Assembly: GCF_029211185.1 (NCBI RefSeq)
Contig: NZ_JARGDO010000001.1
Location: 33,318 to 97,317 of the forward strand
Reading direction: 5' to 3'
Length of the DNA: 64,000 bases
DNA from: Tessaracoccus caeni
GTDB taxonomy: Bacteria; Actinomycetota; Actinomycetes; Propionibacteriales; Propionibacteriaceae
Shown here: positions 9,013-20,181 of the stretch, piece by piece
Position numbering within the stretch: position 1 is the first letter of the stretch
How the letters are laid out: each line of letters begins with the position of its first letter
The notes under the pieces: model-generated
Databases searched by the model: none
Told to the model about the DNA's origin: nothing
What the model saw: only the letters and a program-made list of their open reading frames with translations
Translations under genes and position numbers: made by a program

Positions 9013-10155
9013 TCAGGAGACGGTGACCTCGGGCGCGCCGACCTCGCCCATCTCCGCCGCGATGCGACGTGCTTCGACCAGCAGGGTCTCGACGATGTCC
9101 GCCTCAGGAACCGTCTTGATCACCTCGCCCTTGACGAAGATCTGGCCCTTGCCGTTGCCGGACGCCACGCCAAGATCGGCCTCGCGGGCCTCGCCGGGAC
9201 CGTTGACGACGCAGCCCATCACGGCGACGCGTAGCGGTGCCTGCATGCCCTCGAGGCCCTTGGTGACCTGCTCGGCGAGCGTGTAGACGTCGACCTGGGC
9301 GCGACCGCAAGACGGGCAGCTGACGATGTCGAGCTTGCGCGGGCGCAGGTTCAGCGACTCGAGGATCTTGAGGCCCACCTTGACCTCCTCAGCCGGCGGG
9401 GCCGACAGGGAGACGCGGATGGTGTCGCCGATGCCGCGGCTGAGCAGCGAACCGAACGCGACGGACGACTTGATGGTGCCCTGGAATGCCGGACCGGCCT
9501 CCGTGACGCCCAAGTGCAGCGGGTAGTCGCACTTCTCGCTGAGCAGCTCGTAGGCGCGCACCATCACGACGGGGTCGTTGTGCTTGACGGAGATCTTGAA
9601 GTCGTAGAAGCCGACCTCCTCGAACAAGGAGGCCTCCCACAGCGCCGACTCGACCAGCGCCTCCGGCGTCGGAGCGCCGTACTTGGCGAGCAGTCGCTTG
9701 TCGAGGGATCCGGCATTGACGCCGATCCGCAGGCTCACGCCCGCATCCGCGGCGGCCTTGGCGATCTCTTTGACCTTGTCGTCGAACTGCTTGATGTTGC
9801 CGGGGTTGACGCGCACGGCCGCGCAGCCGGCGTCGATGGCGGCGAACACGTAGCGCGGCTGGAAGTGGATGTCGGCGATCACCGGGATCTTCGACTTCAT
9901 GGCGATGATCGGCAGCGCCTCGGCGTCGTCCTGGCTGGGCACCGCGACGCGCACGATGTCGCAGCCGGTGGCGGTCAGCTCGGCGATCTGCTGGAGGGTG
10001 CCGTTGATGTCGGTGGTCTTCGTGGTGGTCATCGACTGCACGCTGATGGGGGCATCTCCTCCCACCAGCACCTTGCCGACCTTGATCTGGCGCGTCTTGC
10101 GGCGCGGGGCCAGCACGGGGGCGGGAGCAGCTGGCATGCCGAGGTTGACGCTCAT
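9013..10155 (-). CDS. ispG: 4-hydroxy-3-methylbut-2-en-1-yl diphosphate synthase (flavodoxin type)
   Basis: The 380-residue enzyme performs the penultimate step of the MEP isoprenoid pathway, reducing the cyclic diphosphate MEcPP to HMBPP with a [4Fe-4S] cluster. Seen are the N-terminal TIM barrel ([19 protein letters not shown]) and the C-terminal cluster-binding domain with two Cys in SCPSCGRAQ and the third in [11 protein letters not shown], the Glu of which is the fourth cluster ligand. The length is normal for the bacterial short form. It sits 23 bp downstream of the Rip protease gene and belongs to the same minus-strand block as dxr, another MEP gene. Confidence 0.97.
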   Translation of the reverse strand: MSVNLGMPAAPAPVLAPRRKTRQIKVGKVLVGGDAPISVQSMTTTKTTDINGTLQQIAELTATGCDIVRVAVPSQDDAEALPIIAMKSKIPVIADIHFQPRYVFAAIDAGCAAVRVNPGNIKQFDDKVKEIAKAAADAGVSLRIGVNAGSLDKRLLAKYGAPTPEALVESALWEASLFEEVGFYDFKISVKHNDPVVMVRAYELLSEKCDYPLHLGVTEAGPAFQGTIKSSVAFGSLLSRGIGDTIRVSLSAPPAEEVKVGLKILESLNLRPRKLDIVSCPSCGRAQVDVYTLAEQVTKGLEGMQAPLRVAVMGCVVNGPGEAREADLGVASGNGKGQIFVKGEVIKTVPEADIVETLLVEARRIAAEMGEVGAPEVTVS

Positions 10156-10178
10156 GTTTTCTCTTCCATTCCTCTTCG

Positions 10179-11465
10179 TCAGAACAGCCGGATCGGGCTG
10201 AGGATGTCAGCGGCGATCAGCACCACGCCGCCGAGCAGCAGGAAACCGCCGACGACATAGACCACGGGAAGCATTTTAGCCGTGTCGACGTGGCCAGGAT
10301 CGGGCTTGCCCCTCAGGCGCGCCACACCGCGTTTCAGCCACTCATAGATCGCCCCGGCGATGTGGCCGCCGTCGAAGGGCACCAGCGGCACCAGATTGAG
10401 CAGCGCGACGAACAAATTGACCGAGCCCAGCAGCGAGAACCAGCTGGCCACACGCGACGCGGTGTCGAGCTTGTCGGTGACGCCGATCTCCCCCGCCACC
10501 ATGGAGGCACCGACGATGGAGATGGGGCCGTTCGGATCGCGGGGCTTGCCCATCACCAGGTCCGCGCCCGTGTGATAGATCCGCACCGGGATGGTCGACA
10601 GCGCCACCACCGATTGCTTGGTCATCGTCCACATCTGCTTGGCGGTGGCGGCCGCGCCCCCGTAGACGTGCTCCTGCGTCGGCGCGACACCGAGGAAACC
10701 GGCCTCGACGGTCTTCGACGGATCCAGCCGGTCGGCGACGTGGTTGAGGGCCGTCGGCACCTCGGGCAGGACGAGCGTCTGGCCGTCGCGCAGCACCTCC
10801 ACCACGGCCGGCTGATCGCGGTTCTCGCGGATCAAGTCGCCCATCTGCTCCCAGCTGGAGAGCGTGGTTCCGTTGAAGCTGACGAGCACATCGCCCACCT
10901 CGATGCCCATCTTGAGGGCGGGCGTCACCGGATCTTCCGCGCGGCAGGTGGGGTCTTCACGGTCGGCCGCGATGATGCAGTCGCTCACCGTGGCGACCGT
11001 GAGGGTGGGCTGATAGGTGCCATGGAAGACGTTGAGACCGAGGAAGATCAGGAAGGCCAAGATGATGTTCATGGCAGGGCCGCCGGCCATGATGATGATC
11101 TTCTGCCAGGTCTTCTTCTCGTAGAACAGCCGGCCGCGATCCGCCTCGGTGATGGTCTCGTATTCGTAGGAGCGCGCGTTGTCGGCCACCCGGGTGAGCC
11201 ATCCCGGCGGGGTGCCCGTCGCTTTGGCCGGCGGATACATGCCGACCAGACGCACGTAACCGCCCAGCGGCAGCAGCTTGATGCCGTATTCGGTCTCGCC
11301 GCGACGGAAGGTCCACAGGCGCTTGCCGAAGCCGACGAAGTACTCGGTGACCTTCACCCCGAACAGCTTGGCGGGCACCATGTGCCCCACCTCGTGCAGC
11401 GCGATGGAGGCCATCACGAGGGCAAGGAACAGCAGCGCGAAGCCGATCATGGCGACGACCGTCAT
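10179..11465 (-). CDS. Site-2 intramembrane metalloprotease (RseP/Rip1 family, M50)
   Basis: This 428-residue membrane protease has the zinc-binding HEVGH in the first helix ([12 protein letters not shown], about residues 15-26), a central PDZ domain ([17 protein letters not shown]) and the C-terminal [16 protein letters not shown] motif that supplies the third zinc ligand. The family cleaves membrane-bound anti-sigma factors after a first, external cut. The ATG at 11465 overlaps the dxr stop codon as ATGA, indicating translational coupling. The membrane-tethered sigma factor at the right edge of this window is a conceivable substrate, but that is speculation. Confidence 0.95.
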   Translation of the reverse strand: MTVVAMIGFALLFLALVMASIALHEVGHMVPAKLFGVKVTEYFVGFGKRLWTFRRGETEYGIKLLPLGGYVRLVGMYPPAKATGTPPGWLTRVADNARSYEYETITEADRGRLFYEKKTWQKIIIMAGGPAMNIILAFLIFLGLNVFHGTYQPTLTVATVSDCIIAADREDPTCRAEDPVTPALKMGIEVGDVLVSFNGTTLSSWEQMGDLIRENRDQPAVVEVLRDGQTLVLPEVPTALNHVADRLDPSKTVEAGFLGVAPTQEHVYGGAAATAKQMWTMTKQSVVALSTIPVRIYHTGADLVMGKPRDPNGPISIVGASMVAGEIGVTDKLDTASRVASWFSLLGSVNLFVALLNLVPLVPFDGGHIAGAIYEWLKRGVARLRGKPDPGHVDTAKMLPVVYVVGGFLLLGGVVLIAADILSPIRLF

Positions 11466-12646
11466 GCGGCGGCTCCCGTCAGCTCGGCGGCGCGGGTTCG
11501 ACCCCATGCGTCGGCGGCCAGCACCGCGTCGAGTGTCAGTTCGCCGTCGGCGACGTGCCCGCCGGCGAGGTGCTCGTCGAGGCAGGCCTCGATGGTCTCG
11601 GTGATCCCGAGGAAGCTCAGTCGGCCGTCGCAGAAAGCATCGACGCAGGCCTCGTTGGCGGCGTTGTAGACGGCCGGGGCGGTGCCGCCGGCCTTGCCCG
11701 CGCGCCGAGCCAGCTCGACGGCCGGGAAGGTCGCGGAGTCGAGGGGTTCGAAGGTCCAGGTGGCGGCGGTCATCCAGTCGCACGGCGACGCGGCGTCGGC
11801 CAACCGCTCCGGCCAGGTGAGCGCGATGCCGATCGGCAGCCTCATGTCGGGCGGCGAGGCCTGGGCGATGGTGGAACCGTCGTGGAACTCCACCATGGAG
11901 TGCACGATCGACTGCGGATGCACCGTCACGACGATGTCGTCCAGGTCGACGTCGTAGAGCAAACCAGCCTCGAGCAGTTCCAAACCCTTGTTGACGAGGG
12001 TCGACGAGTTGATAGTGATCACGCGCCCCATGTCCCAGGTGGGATGCGCCATCGCCTGCTGCGGCGTCACGTCGGCGAGGTCGGCCTTGGTGCGACCCCT
12101 GAACGGACCGCCGGATGCCGTGAGGATGAGCCGGCGCACCTCGTCGGAGCGTCCGCCGCGCAGGGCTTGGGCGAAGGCAGAATGCTCCGAGTCGACGGCG
12201 ACGATCTGGCCCGGCTCGGCCGCCTGGGTGACCAGACGCCCGCCGATCACGAGCGACTCCTTGTTGGCCAGCGCCAAGGTGGTGCCGGCGCGCAGCGTGG
12301 CGAGGGTGGGCTTTAGTCCAGCGGCGCCGGTGATGGCGTTGACCACCACGTCACACGGCTTTGCCGCCAACTCTTCTGACGCATCGGGGCCGAGCAGGAA
12401 GGCCGGCTGATCGGCCTCCACCAGGCCGCGTTCCTCGAGCAGACGCGCCAGGTCGTCGGCCTTCGACGCCTGAGCCAGGCCCACGACGGCGGGCCGGAAC
12501 TCGGCGATCTGGTCGGCCAGCAGCTCGAGATTGCCTCCGGAGGCAGACAGCCCTGCAACCTGAAACTGGTCGCTTCGCGTGGAGATCACGTCGAGGGTCT
12601 GGGTGCCGATGGAGCCTGTGCTCCCGAGCAGGACGATGGTGCGCAC
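11462..12646 (-). CDS. dxr: 1-deoxy-D-xylulose 5-phosphate reductoisomerase
   Basis: The 394-residue enzyme converts DXP to MEP with NADPH, the first committed step of non-mevalonate isoprenoid synthesis. The start (VLLGSTGSIGTQTLDVI) is the NADPH-binding motif, ALANKESLVIGG and VDSEHSA form the metal and substrate site, and TASGGPFRG and HPTWDMGRVITINSSTLVNK complete the active site. The start is GTG at 12646, with a TAGACT box 6 nt upstream and no Shine-Dalgarno, so it is probably leaderless. Its 3' end overlaps the Rip protease gene. Confidence 0.97.
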   Translation of the reverse strand: MRTIVLLGSTGSIGTQTLDVISTRSDQFQVAGLSASGGNLELLADQIAEFRPAVVGLAQASKADDLARLLEERGLVEADQPAFLLGPDASEELAAKPCDVVVNAITGAAGLKPTLATLRAGTTLALANKESLVIGGRLVTQAAEPGQIVAVDSEHSAFAQALRGGRSDEVRRLILTASGGPFRGRTKADLADVTPQQAMAHPTWDMGRVITINSSTLVNKGLELLEAGLLYDVDLDDIVVTVHPQSIVHSMVEFHDGSTIAQASPPDMRLPIGIALTWPERLADAASPCDWMTAATWTFEPLDSATFPAVELARRAGKAGGTAPAVYNAANEACVDAFCDGRLSFLGITETIEACLDEHLAGGHVADGELTLDAVLAADAWGRTRAAELTGAAA

Positions 12647-12652
12647 CAGGCG

Positions 12653-12658
12653 AGTCTA
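12653..12658 (-). promoter_or_regulatory. -10 box of a probable leaderless promoter (dxr)
   Basis: On the minus strand TAGACT is followed by CGCCTG and then the GTG start at 12646. The 6-nt distance places the predicted transcription start on the start codon. Confidence 0.5.
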
Positions 12659-12689
12659 GTCGTGCTCGGCATATGGAAGGATCGAACAC

Positions 12690-13394
12690 ATGTCGCTCGC
12701 CGGTGCTCCCCCAGTCGGAACTCCCGTCCCCTTCGCGATCACCCGGTGGGCGGCGGAACACGCCAGGGTGGTCGAGAAGCTGGTGTGGCGCAACGGGCTC
12801 GGCGGCATCACCGCGCGCCTCGCCGGTTCCGGGGATGCCCCGGCGCTGTACGCCAAGTGGAGCCCCTTCGATCTGTTGCCCGAGGCCGAACGGTTGTCCT
12901 GGCTGAGCGGCCGGCATCCGGCCCCGCGCATGGTCGACTTCGAGGAGGTCGACGACGGCTGGCTGCTGGTGAGCGCGGAACTTCCCGGCGAGAACGCGGT
13001 GTCGTCTCGGTGGAAGACGGATCCCGCTCGAGCGGCCTTCGCGATCGGCGAGGGGCTCGCCCTTCTCCATACCCTCGACCCGACCGCGTGCCTTTTCGAG
13101 ACGCCCGAATGGATCGGCTTCCAGGACGACGTGGACCTGCTGGTGGTCGCCCACGGCGACCCCTGCGCGCCCAACACGCTGCTCGCGGACGATGGTGCCT
13201 TCCTTGGCCACGTCGACCTGGGCGACCTCGGCGTCGCCGACCGCTGGGCCGATCTGGCCATCGCCTCCTGGTCGCTGGACTGGAACTTCGGCCCTGGCTA
13301 CGAACAGCCCTTCTTCGACGGCTACGGCATCGCCCCTGACGCCGACCGGATCACCCACTACCGCAACCTCTGGAGCGCACCCGAAACGGAATGA
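12690..13394 (+). CDS. APH(3')-like phosphotransferase family protein
   Basis: The 234-residue protein has the eukaryotic-kinase-like phosphotransferase core: the catalytic loop HGDPCAPN with the catalytic Asp, followed by HVDLGDLGVADRWADLA, which holds the metal-binding Asp. Both are typical of the aminoglycoside 3'-phosphotransferase family. It is shorter than resistance enzymes (about 260 residues), with a compact helical region ahead of the catalytic loop. Such short chromosomal homologues need not confer resistance; the substrate is unknown. AAGGA 9 nt before the ATG is the likely ribosome-binding site. It diverges from dxr. Confidence 0.8.
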   Translation: MSLAGAPPVGTPVPFAITRWAAEHARVVEKLVWRNGLGGITARLAGSGDAPALYAKWSPFDLLPEAERLSWLSGRHPAPRMVDFEEVDDGWLLVSAELPGENAVSSRWKTDPARAAFAIGEGLALLHTLDPTACLFETPEWIGFQDDVDLLVVAHGDPCAPNTLLADDGAFLGHVDLGDLGVADRWADLAIASWSLDWNFGPGYEQPFFDGYGIAPDADRITHYRNLWSAPETE

Positions 13395-13406
13395 GCCGAA
13401 CAAAAC

Positions 13407-13457
13407 TGGCTATCTGGCGCGGCGTGTACCTACTGCACACGCCACGCCAAATAACCA
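13407..13457. repeat. Long intergenic hairpin with GTACCTACTGCAC apex
   Basis: Two 21-nt arms (13407-13427 and 13437-13457) pair around the 9-nt loop ACCTACTGC. The three non-Watson-Crick positions become G-U wobbles only in the minus-strand RNA, so the stem looks maintained for that strand. Its apex (TGTAC-C-TA-C-TGCACA) is shared with the hairpin at 57732-57804 although the stems differ. It may be a terminator or processing element between two convergent genes, or a member of a small palindrome family. Confidence 0.6.
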
Positions 13458-13503
13458 GCGCTATCCACGGCATCGAATGGCCCATGGGGCTTCTCGGAGA
13501 CAA

Positions 13504-13537
13504 ACGTGGGCCCGAGCGTTTCCGCTCGGGCCCACGT
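13504..13537 (-). terminator. Rho-independent terminator of gdhA
   Basis: A perfect 15-bp stem (ACGTGGGCCCGAGCG and its complement) with a 4-nt loop lies 14 bp past the gdhA stop. It is followed on the minus strand only by TTTGTC, so the U-tract is short, as is usual in actinobacteria. Confidence 0.75.
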
Positions 13538-13550
13538 AGCTGTGTCAGGC

Positions 13551-14900
<1,350 letters not shown>

Positions 14901-14922
14901 TCACGTCTGTAAAACCGAGGTG

Positions 14923-14928
14923 ATTCTA
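14923..14928 (-). promoter_or_regulatory. Possible -10 element of the gdhA promoter
   Basis: TAGAAT on the minus strand, 31 nt ahead of the gdhA ATG, is close to the TATAAT consensus. No convincing -35 box at 17 nt is visible. Confidence 0.35.
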
Positions 14929-15030
14929 TTGCTTGGTCCGGTGTCGAGGGCAAGGACAGTCCACCAGACAAACGACCTGTTCCCGCGTTGACTAGGCATG
15001 ACGCCGAGGATGACGCCGAAACTGTAACGT

Positions 15031-15066
15031 GACTGTGACATGACAGGTGCAGCGCATGTCACAGTC
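15031..15066. repeat. Perfect 12-bp inverted repeat downstream of rlmN
   Basis: GACTGTGACATG (15031-15042) and CATGTCACAGTC (15055-15066) are exact reverse complements around a 12-nt spacer. It lies 17 bp past the rlmN stop, in the gap upstream of gdhA. There is no U-tract, so it could be a poor terminator of the rpsB-rlmN operon or a binding site upstream of gdhA. Confidence 0.5.
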
Positions 15067-15083
15067 GGGTCTACGAGCCCCTC

Positions 15084-16208
15084 TCAGCCGGCTGTGGCGG
15101 AGGCGGCGAGCTGGCCGCAGGCGCCGTCGATCTCGCGGCCGCGGGTGTCGCGCAAGGTGACGGGGACGCCGCGTCGCTCCAAGGTCTGGATGAAGGCCTT
15201 CTCGTCCGACTTCCGCGACGCCGTCCACTTCGAGCCCGGCGTGGGGTTCAGCGGGATCAGATTGACGTGCACCCAGCCCCAGTCGCCGCGACGCTTCAGC
15301 ACCTGGGCGAGCAGCTCGGCGCGGTGGGCTTGGTCGTTGATGTCGCGCATCATGGCGTACTCGATGGAGACGCGGCGCTTGGTGACGCGGGCGTACTCCC
15401 ACGCGGCATCCACCACCTCGGCCACCTTCCACCGGTTGTTGATCGGCACGATCTCGTCGCGCAGCTCGTCGTCGGGGGCATGCAGACTGACGGCCAAGGT
15501 GAGAGGAATGCCCTCTTCGGTGAGCTGCTGAATCCGCGGCACCAGGCCGACGGTCGAGACGGTGATGCCTCGCGCGCTCATGCCGAAGCCACGCGGGGAC
15601 GGGTCCACCATCTGGCGCACCGTGCCCATCACGGCCTTGTAATTGGCCAGCGGCTCCCCCATGCCCATGAACACCACGTTGTTCAACCGACCGGTGGCGC
15701 CCGGCACCACGCCGGATGCGAGCATCTGGTTGGCCGCCAGCACCTGGGCCGAGATCTCCGCCTGCGACAGGTTGCGCTTCAGGCCGTTCTGCCCCGTGGC
15801 GCAGAAGGGGCATGCCATGCCGCAGCCGGCCTGCGACGAGATGCAGAGCGTCGTCCGGCTGGGGTACTTCATCAGCACCGACTCCACCAGCGACCCGTCG
15901 AACAGCTTCCACAAGGTCTTGACGGTGGTGTCGCCGTCGCAGCTCAGCCGCGTGACCTGCTCCAGCAGCGACGGGAACAGTTGCGCCCCCAGCTCGTCGC
16001 GCAGCTGCGCGGGCACATCGGTGAACTGGGTGACGTCGTCCTCGAGCCGGTCGAAGACGTGCCGGCTGATCTGATCGGCCCGGAACTTGGGCAGGCCGAT
16101 CCGCTGCATGGCGTCGACCCGCTCGTCCTGGGTGAGGTCCAGCCAGTGCTTGGGGGCCTTGCCGCGCGAGGGCGCGTCGAAGACGAGGGGCAGAGGGGTG
16201 CGTTCCAT
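15084..16208 (-). CDS. rlmN: 23S rRNA (adenine(2503)-C(2))-methyltransferase
   Basis: The 374-residue radical-SAM enzyme methylates A2503 of 23S rRNA and A37 of some tRNAs. The cluster motif is CGMACPFC (CxxxCxxC), followed by the GMGEPLANY motif and the C-terminal part with the catalytic Cys region ([16 protein letters not shown]). Its length is typical. It begins 7 bp after the cdsA stop and is the last gene of the rpsB operon. Confidence 0.96.
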   Translation of the reverse strand: MERTPLPLVFDAPSRGKAPKHWLDLTQDERVDAMQRIGLPKFRADQISRHVFDRLEDDVTQFTDVPAQLRDELGAQLFPSLLEQVTRLSCDGDTTVKTLWKLFDGSLVESVLMKYPSRTTLCISSQAGCGMACPFCATGQNGLKRNLSQAEISAQVLAANQMLASGVVPGATGRLNNVVFMGMGEPLANYKAVMGTVRQMVDPSPRGFGMSARGITVSTVGLVPRIQQLTEEGIPLTLAVSLHAPDDELRDEIVPINNRWKVAEVVDAAWEYARVTKRRVSIEYAMMRDINDQAHRAELLAQVLKRRGDWGWVHVNLIPLNPTPGSKWTASRKSDEKAFIQTLERRGVPVTLRDTRGREIDGACGQLAASATAG

Positions 16209-16215
16209 AGAGGAA

Positions 16216-17076
16216 TCAGGCTCCGATCGTGAGGAAGAGGACCAGCCAGCCGGTGGGCACGGCCAGGATCAGCGCGTCCAGGCGGTCCATCCAGCCGCCA
16301 TGTCCGGGCAGCAGATTGGACATGTCCTTGAGGCCGGCGTCGCGCTTGATCAGCGACTCCACCAGGTCGCCGACGACGGAGGCCAGCGACACCAGCAGCC
16401 CGAGCGGGATGCCCACCCACCACGGGGCGCCGAGAAGATAGATGCTGCCGAGGATGCCGAATCCGACGGCGAAGATCAGGCCGCCGGCGAAACCCTCCCA
16501 GGTCTTGCCCGGGCTGATCGACGGCGCCATCTTGTGCTTTCCGATCAGCACCCCGACGGTGTAGGCACCCACGTCGGAGGCGATGCTGCAGATCAGGATC
16601 AGCCACATCCGCAGGGCGCCGTCGGTGGCGGCCATGGTGAGCGAGATGAAGCCGCCGAGCAGCGGAAGATAGGCGATCAGGAGTGCGCTGGCCGCGAGGT
16701 CGGCGATGAAGCCCTCTTGCCCCCGAAACACCCGGGTGGTCAGCACGGCGAGCATCGTCGCTCCCAGCACGATGACCACGATGCCCTCGGGCGAGAAACG
16801 CATCGGCCAGACCGAAGCCGCGTAGCCCAGGAGCACGCTGAGCACGGTGCCGATCGCCACCGGCACCACCTCCGGCTTGAGGCCCTTGAGGCGCAGCGCG
16901 CCCCCCACCTCGACGACCCCCATGCAGAGCGCGAAGGCCGCGATGGCGATGAACAGCCACGGCACCCACAGCAGGCCGACCGCAACCAAGCCGAACAGGG
17001 CGACGCCGACCCCGATGGCGGCGGGCAGGTTGCGCCCGGCCTTCGGGGTCGGCTTCAGCTCATACGGGGGCAGCAT
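16216..17076 (-). CDS. cdsA: Phosphatidate cytidylyltransferase
   Basis: The 286-residue, multi-helix membrane enzyme makes CDP-diacylglycerol from phosphatidate and CTP, the branch point of phospholipid synthesis. The family signature near the C-terminus is visible ([19 protein letters not shown]), ahead of [15 protein letters not shown], which carries the metal-binding Asp. The ATG at 17076 overlaps the last base of the frr stop, giving tight coupling. Confidence 0.95.
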   Translation of the reverse strand: MLPPYELKPTPKAGRNLPAAIGVGVALFGLVAVGLLWVPWLFIAIAAFALCMGVVEVGGALRLKGLKPEVVPVAIGTVLSVLLGYAASVWPMRFSPEGIVVIVLGATMLAVLTTRVFRGQEGFIADLAASALLIAYLPLLGGFISLTMAATDGALRMWLILICSIASDVGAYTVGVLIGKHKMAPSISPGKTWEGFAGGLIFAVGFGILGSIYLLGAPWWVGIPLGLLVSLASVVGDLVESLIKRDAGLKDMSNLLPGHGGWMDRLDALILAVPTGWLVLFLTIGA

Positions 17077-17633
17077 CAGACTTCGCTGAGCTCCGCTTCC
17101 TTGTTCTTGAGCAGCTCGTCGATCTTCTCCACGAACTTCTTCGTGGTGGCGTCGAGGGCCTTCTCGGCGCGCTTCAGCTCGTCCTCGCTGATCTCGCCCT
17201 CCTTCTCGGCCTTCTTCAGCGCATCCATCGAGTGACGACGGGTGTTGCGCACGGCGACCCTGTGGTCCTCGGCCTTGTGACGCGCCAGCTTGATGTACTC
17301 CTTGCGACGCTCCTCGGTGAGCTGAGGCATCACGATGCGCACGGAGTTGCCGTCGTTGCTGGGGTTGACGCCCAGGTCGGAGTCGCGGATGGCCTTCTCG
17401 ATGCCACCCATCGCGCTGCGATCGAAGGGGGTGATCTGCAGCGAGCGCGGATCGGTGGAGGTGAAGGTGGCGAGCTGCTGCAGCGGGGTGGGCGCGCCGT
17501 AGTAGTCCACCAGCAACTTGTTGAACATCGCGGGGTGGGCTCGGCCCGTGCGGATGCTCGCGAAGTCTTCCCGCGCGTGCTCCACCGCCATCTCCATCTT
17601 GAACTCGGCGTCGTTCTGGGTATCGGCGATCAT
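17076..17633 (-). CDS. frr: Ribosome recycling factor
   Basis: The 185-residue protein (MIADTQNDAEFKMEMAVEHA) has the full RRF length and the conserved RTGRAHPAMFNKLLVDYYG segment and C-terminal helix of the three-helix domain. With EF-G it splits post-termination ribosomes. It lies between pyrH and cdsA in the translation/lipid operon. Confidence 0.97.
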   Translation of the reverse strand: MIADTQNDAEFKMEMAVEHAREDFASIRTGRAHPAMFNKLLVDYYGAPTPLQQLATFTSTDPRSLQITPFDRSAMGGIEKAIRDSDLGVNPSNDGNSVRIVMPQLTEERRKEYIKLARHKAEDHRVAVRNTRRHSMDALKKAEKEGEISEDELKRAEKALDATTKKFVEKIDELLKNKEAELSEV

Positions 17634-17662
17634 GGCGATCGCTCCTTCCTTGCTGTTGAGTG

Positions 17663-18376
17663 TTATCGAGTGACGAGGGTTCCGATGTCATCGCCGCCGA
17701 CGATGCGGGCGATGTTGCCATCCACGGAGAGGTTGAAGAACACGATGTTGAGGTTGTTGTCGCGCGCCAGGGCGATCGCGGTGGCGTCGGCGACCTTGAG
17801 ATCCTCGGCCAGGAACTGGTCGTAGGTGAGGTGGCGGTACATCTTCGCGTCCGGGTCGACGCGGGGGTCGGCGTTGTAGACGCCGTCCACGCCCTGCTTG
17901 CCCATCAGCAGCGCGTCGGCGCCGATCTCCAGGGCCCGCTGGGCGGCGACCGTGTCGGTGGAGAAGTACGGCATGCCCGAGCCGGCGCCGAAGATCACCA
18001 CGCGCCCCTTGTCGAGATGGCGCTCGGCCTTGCGGGGAATGTAGGGCTCGGCCACCTGGCTCATCGTGATCGCCGACTGCACTCGGGTGACGACACCTTC
18101 CTTCTCGCAGAAGTCCTGCAGTGCGAGGCAGTTCATGACGGTGCCGAGCATGCCCATGTAGTCGGCCCGGTCGCGCGCCATGCCGCTCTGCGAGAGCTCG
18201 GCGCCGCGGAAGAAGTTGCCGCCGCCCACGACGATCGCCACCTGCGTGCCACCCTGAACGACCTGCGCGATCTCCTTGGAGATCGCCGACACCACGACGG
18301 GATCCACGCCGAGCTTGCCACCGCCGAAGACTTCGCCGGACAGCTTGAGCAGAACGCGCTTGTAAGGCTTACTCAT
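17663..18376 (-). CDS. pyrH: UMP kinase
   Basis: The 237-residue amino-acid-kinase-fold enzyme phosphorylates UMP to UDP. The N-terminal [14 protein letters not shown] loop binds phosphate, GGGNFFRG is the conserved glycine loop, and [19 protein letters not shown] is the nucleotide site. It is 86 bp downstream of tsf, with a strong hairpin in the gap that may adjust expression. Confidence 0.97.
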   Translation of the reverse strand: MSKPYKRVLLKLSGEVFGGGKLGVDPVVVSAISKEIAQVVQGGTQVAIVVGGGNFFRGAELSQSGMARDRADYMGMLGTVMNCLALQDFCEKEGVVTRVQSAITMSQVAEPYIPRKAERHLDKGRVVIFGAGSGMPYFSTDTVAAQRALEIGADALLMGKQGVDGVYNADPRVDPDAKMYRHLTYDQFLAEDLKVADATAIALARDNNLNIVFFNLSVDGNIARIVGGDDIGTLVTR

Positions 18377-18395
18377 GGACTTCCCCTCATATGTT

Positions 18396-18427
18396 CGTGC
18401 GCCGCGATGTATCCATCGCGGCGCACG
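18396..18427 (-). other. Strong hairpin in the tsf-pyrH intergenic gap
   Basis: A perfect 14-bp stem (CGTGCGCCGCGATG and its complement) closes on the tetraloop TATC. On the minus-strand transcript it lies between the tsf stop and the pyrH ribosome-binding site (GAGGGGA). No U-tract follows, so it is more likely a partial attenuator or an RNA processing/stability element than a full terminator. Confidence 0.5.
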
Positions 18428-18462
18428 TTACTTTACTGCGTTTGTTCAGCGCTTATCCGAGA

Positions 18463-19275
18463 TCAGGCGCCGACGGCGAAGCGCGCGAAGCGCACCACCT
18501 TTGTGTTGTTGGCGTCGAGCACGGCGCCCACCGACTTCTTGTCCTCCCAGACGGCCGCCTGGTCGAGCAGGGCGACGTCCTTGAAGTAGCCGGTCACGCG
18601 ACCCTCGATGATGCGCGGCAGCGCACCCTCGGGCTTGCCCTCTTCGCGAGCAGTGGCCTCGGCGATGCGACGCTCGTTCTCGACGATGTCGGCCGGCACG
18701 TCGTCACGGGACACGTAGGCGGGAGACATGGCAGCGATCTGCATGGCCACCTGGTGAGCCAGCTCCTCGTTGCCACCCTCGAGCTCGACGAGCACGCCCA
18801 CCTGGGGCGGAAGGTCGGCGGCGCGACGGTGCAGGTAGAGGTGCGTGGCGCCGTCGTAGTTGGCGACGTTGACCAGCGAGATGTTCTCGCCGATCTTGGC
18901 GCCCAGCTCCTTGACGGCCTCCTCGACCACAGCGCCGCCGGCCAGGGTGGCCGCATTGGCGGCAGCCAGATCCTTGGCACCGGAGGCGGTGACGGCGTCG
19001 ACGATCTGCTCGGCCAGGCCGACGAACTCGGCGTTCTTGGCGACGAAGTCGGTCTCGGCGGCGAACTGGATCAGCACGCCGTCGCGGCCCGCGACGATGC
19101 CATTGGTGGCCTCGCGGTCGGCACGCTTGGCGGCCTTGGCCAGGCCGGAGATCCGCAGGCCTTCCACGGCCTTGTCGAAGTCGCCGTCGGCCTCGGTGAG
19201 GGCCCGCTTGGCGTCCATCATGCCCGCGCCGGTGGCGTCGCGGAGCTTCTTCACATCAGCGGCAGTGATTGCCAT
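18463..19275 (-). CDS. tsf: Translation elongation factor Ts
   Basis: The 270-residue protein starts with the conserved [20 protein letters not shown] segment that contacts EF-Tu, and the following dimerisation-type domains are present. It recycles EF-Tu by GDP/GTP exchange. It follows rpsB by 33 bp in the usual operon order. Confidence 0.97.
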   Translation of the reverse strand: MAITAADVKKLRDATGAGMMDAKRALTEADGDFDKAVEGLRISGLAKAAKRADREATNGIVAGRDGVLIQFAAETDFVAKNAEFVGLAEQIVDAVTASGAKDLAAANAATLAGGAVVEEAVKELGAKIGENISLVNVANYDGATHLYLHRRAADLPPQVGVLVELEGGNEELAHQVAMQIAAMSPAYVSRDDVPADIVENERRIAEATAREEGKPEGALPRIIEGRVTGYFKDVALLDQAAVWEDKKSVGAVLDANNTKVVRFARFAVGA

Positions 19276-19308
19276 AGTGCTTCTTTACTTCCGTTCCAGG
19301 AGGGGTGA

Positions 19309-20181
19309 TCAGTTGGTTTCGGTGGCGGGAGCCTCGACGGCTTCCTCGGCCGGAGCGGCTTCCTCGGCAGGAGCCTCAGCGGCGGGCGCCTCCGGGGCGA
19401 CCTCGGCGACGGGGGCCTCGTCGGCACCCAGCAGCTCGCGCTCCCAGTCGGGCATGGGCTCGGCCGGGGTCTCCTCGGCGCTGCGGCCGGAGGAACGCTC
19501 GATCAGGCCCTCGGCGACGGCGTCGGCGATGATGCGGGTGAGCAGCGCCACCGAGCGGATCGCGTCGTCGTTACCGGGAACCGCGAAGTCGACCTCGTCG
19601 GGATCGCAGTTGGTGTCGAGGATGCCGACGATCGGGATGTTCAGCTTGCGGGCCTCGTCAACGGCGAGGCGCTCCTTCTTGGTGTCGACGATCCACACGG
19701 CCTGCGGGGTCTTGGCCATGTCGCGGATGCCACCGAGGGTCTTGCTCAGCTTGTTCTTCTCGCGCTCGAGCTGGAGCAGTTCCTTCTTGGTGAGGCCGCT
19801 GCCGGCGACATCGGTGAAGTCGCGGCCCTCGAGCTCCTTGAGGCGCGAGACGCGCTGGCTCACGGTCTGCAGGTTGGTGAGCATGCCGCCCAGCCAACGC
19901 TGGTTGACGTAGGGCATGCCGACGCGGGTGGCCTGCTCCTGAATGGCCTCCTGGGCCTGCTTCTTGGTGCCGACGAACAGCACCTGGCCGCCGCGGGCGA
20001 CGGTCGACTTGACGAACTTGTACGCCTTGTCGATGTAGGTGAGCGACAGCTGCAGGTCGATGATGTAGATGCCGTTGCGTTCGGTGAAGATGAAACGCTT
20101 CATCTTCGGGTTCCAACGACGGGTCTGATGCCCGAAGTGAACGCCGTTCTCGAGCAACTGGCGAGCGGTTACCACGGCCAT
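19309..20181 (-). CDS. rpsB: 30S ribosomal protein S2
   Basis: The 290-residue protein has the S2 core ([41 protein letters not shown]). After about residue 250 it has a ~40-residue tail made almost only of Ala, Glu, Pro and Val, an acidic extension common in S2 of actinobacteria. AAAAGGA precedes the ATG. It heads the operon rpsB-tsf-pyrH-frr-cdsA-rlmN. Confidence 0.97.
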   Translation of the reverse strand: MAVVTARQLLENGVHFGHQTRRWNPKMKRFIFTERNGIYIIDLQLSLTYIDKAYKFVKSTVARGGQVLFVGTKKQAQEAIQEQATRVGMPYVNQRWLGGMLTNLQTVSQRVSRLKELEGRDFTDVAGSGLTKKELLQLEREKNKLSKTLGGIRDMAKTPQAVWIVDTKKERLAVDEARKLNIPIVGILDTNCDPDEVDFAVPGNDDAIRSVALLTRIIADAVAEGLIERSSGRSAEETPAEPMPDWERELLGADEAPVAEVAPEAPAAEAPAEEAAPAEEAVEAPATETN

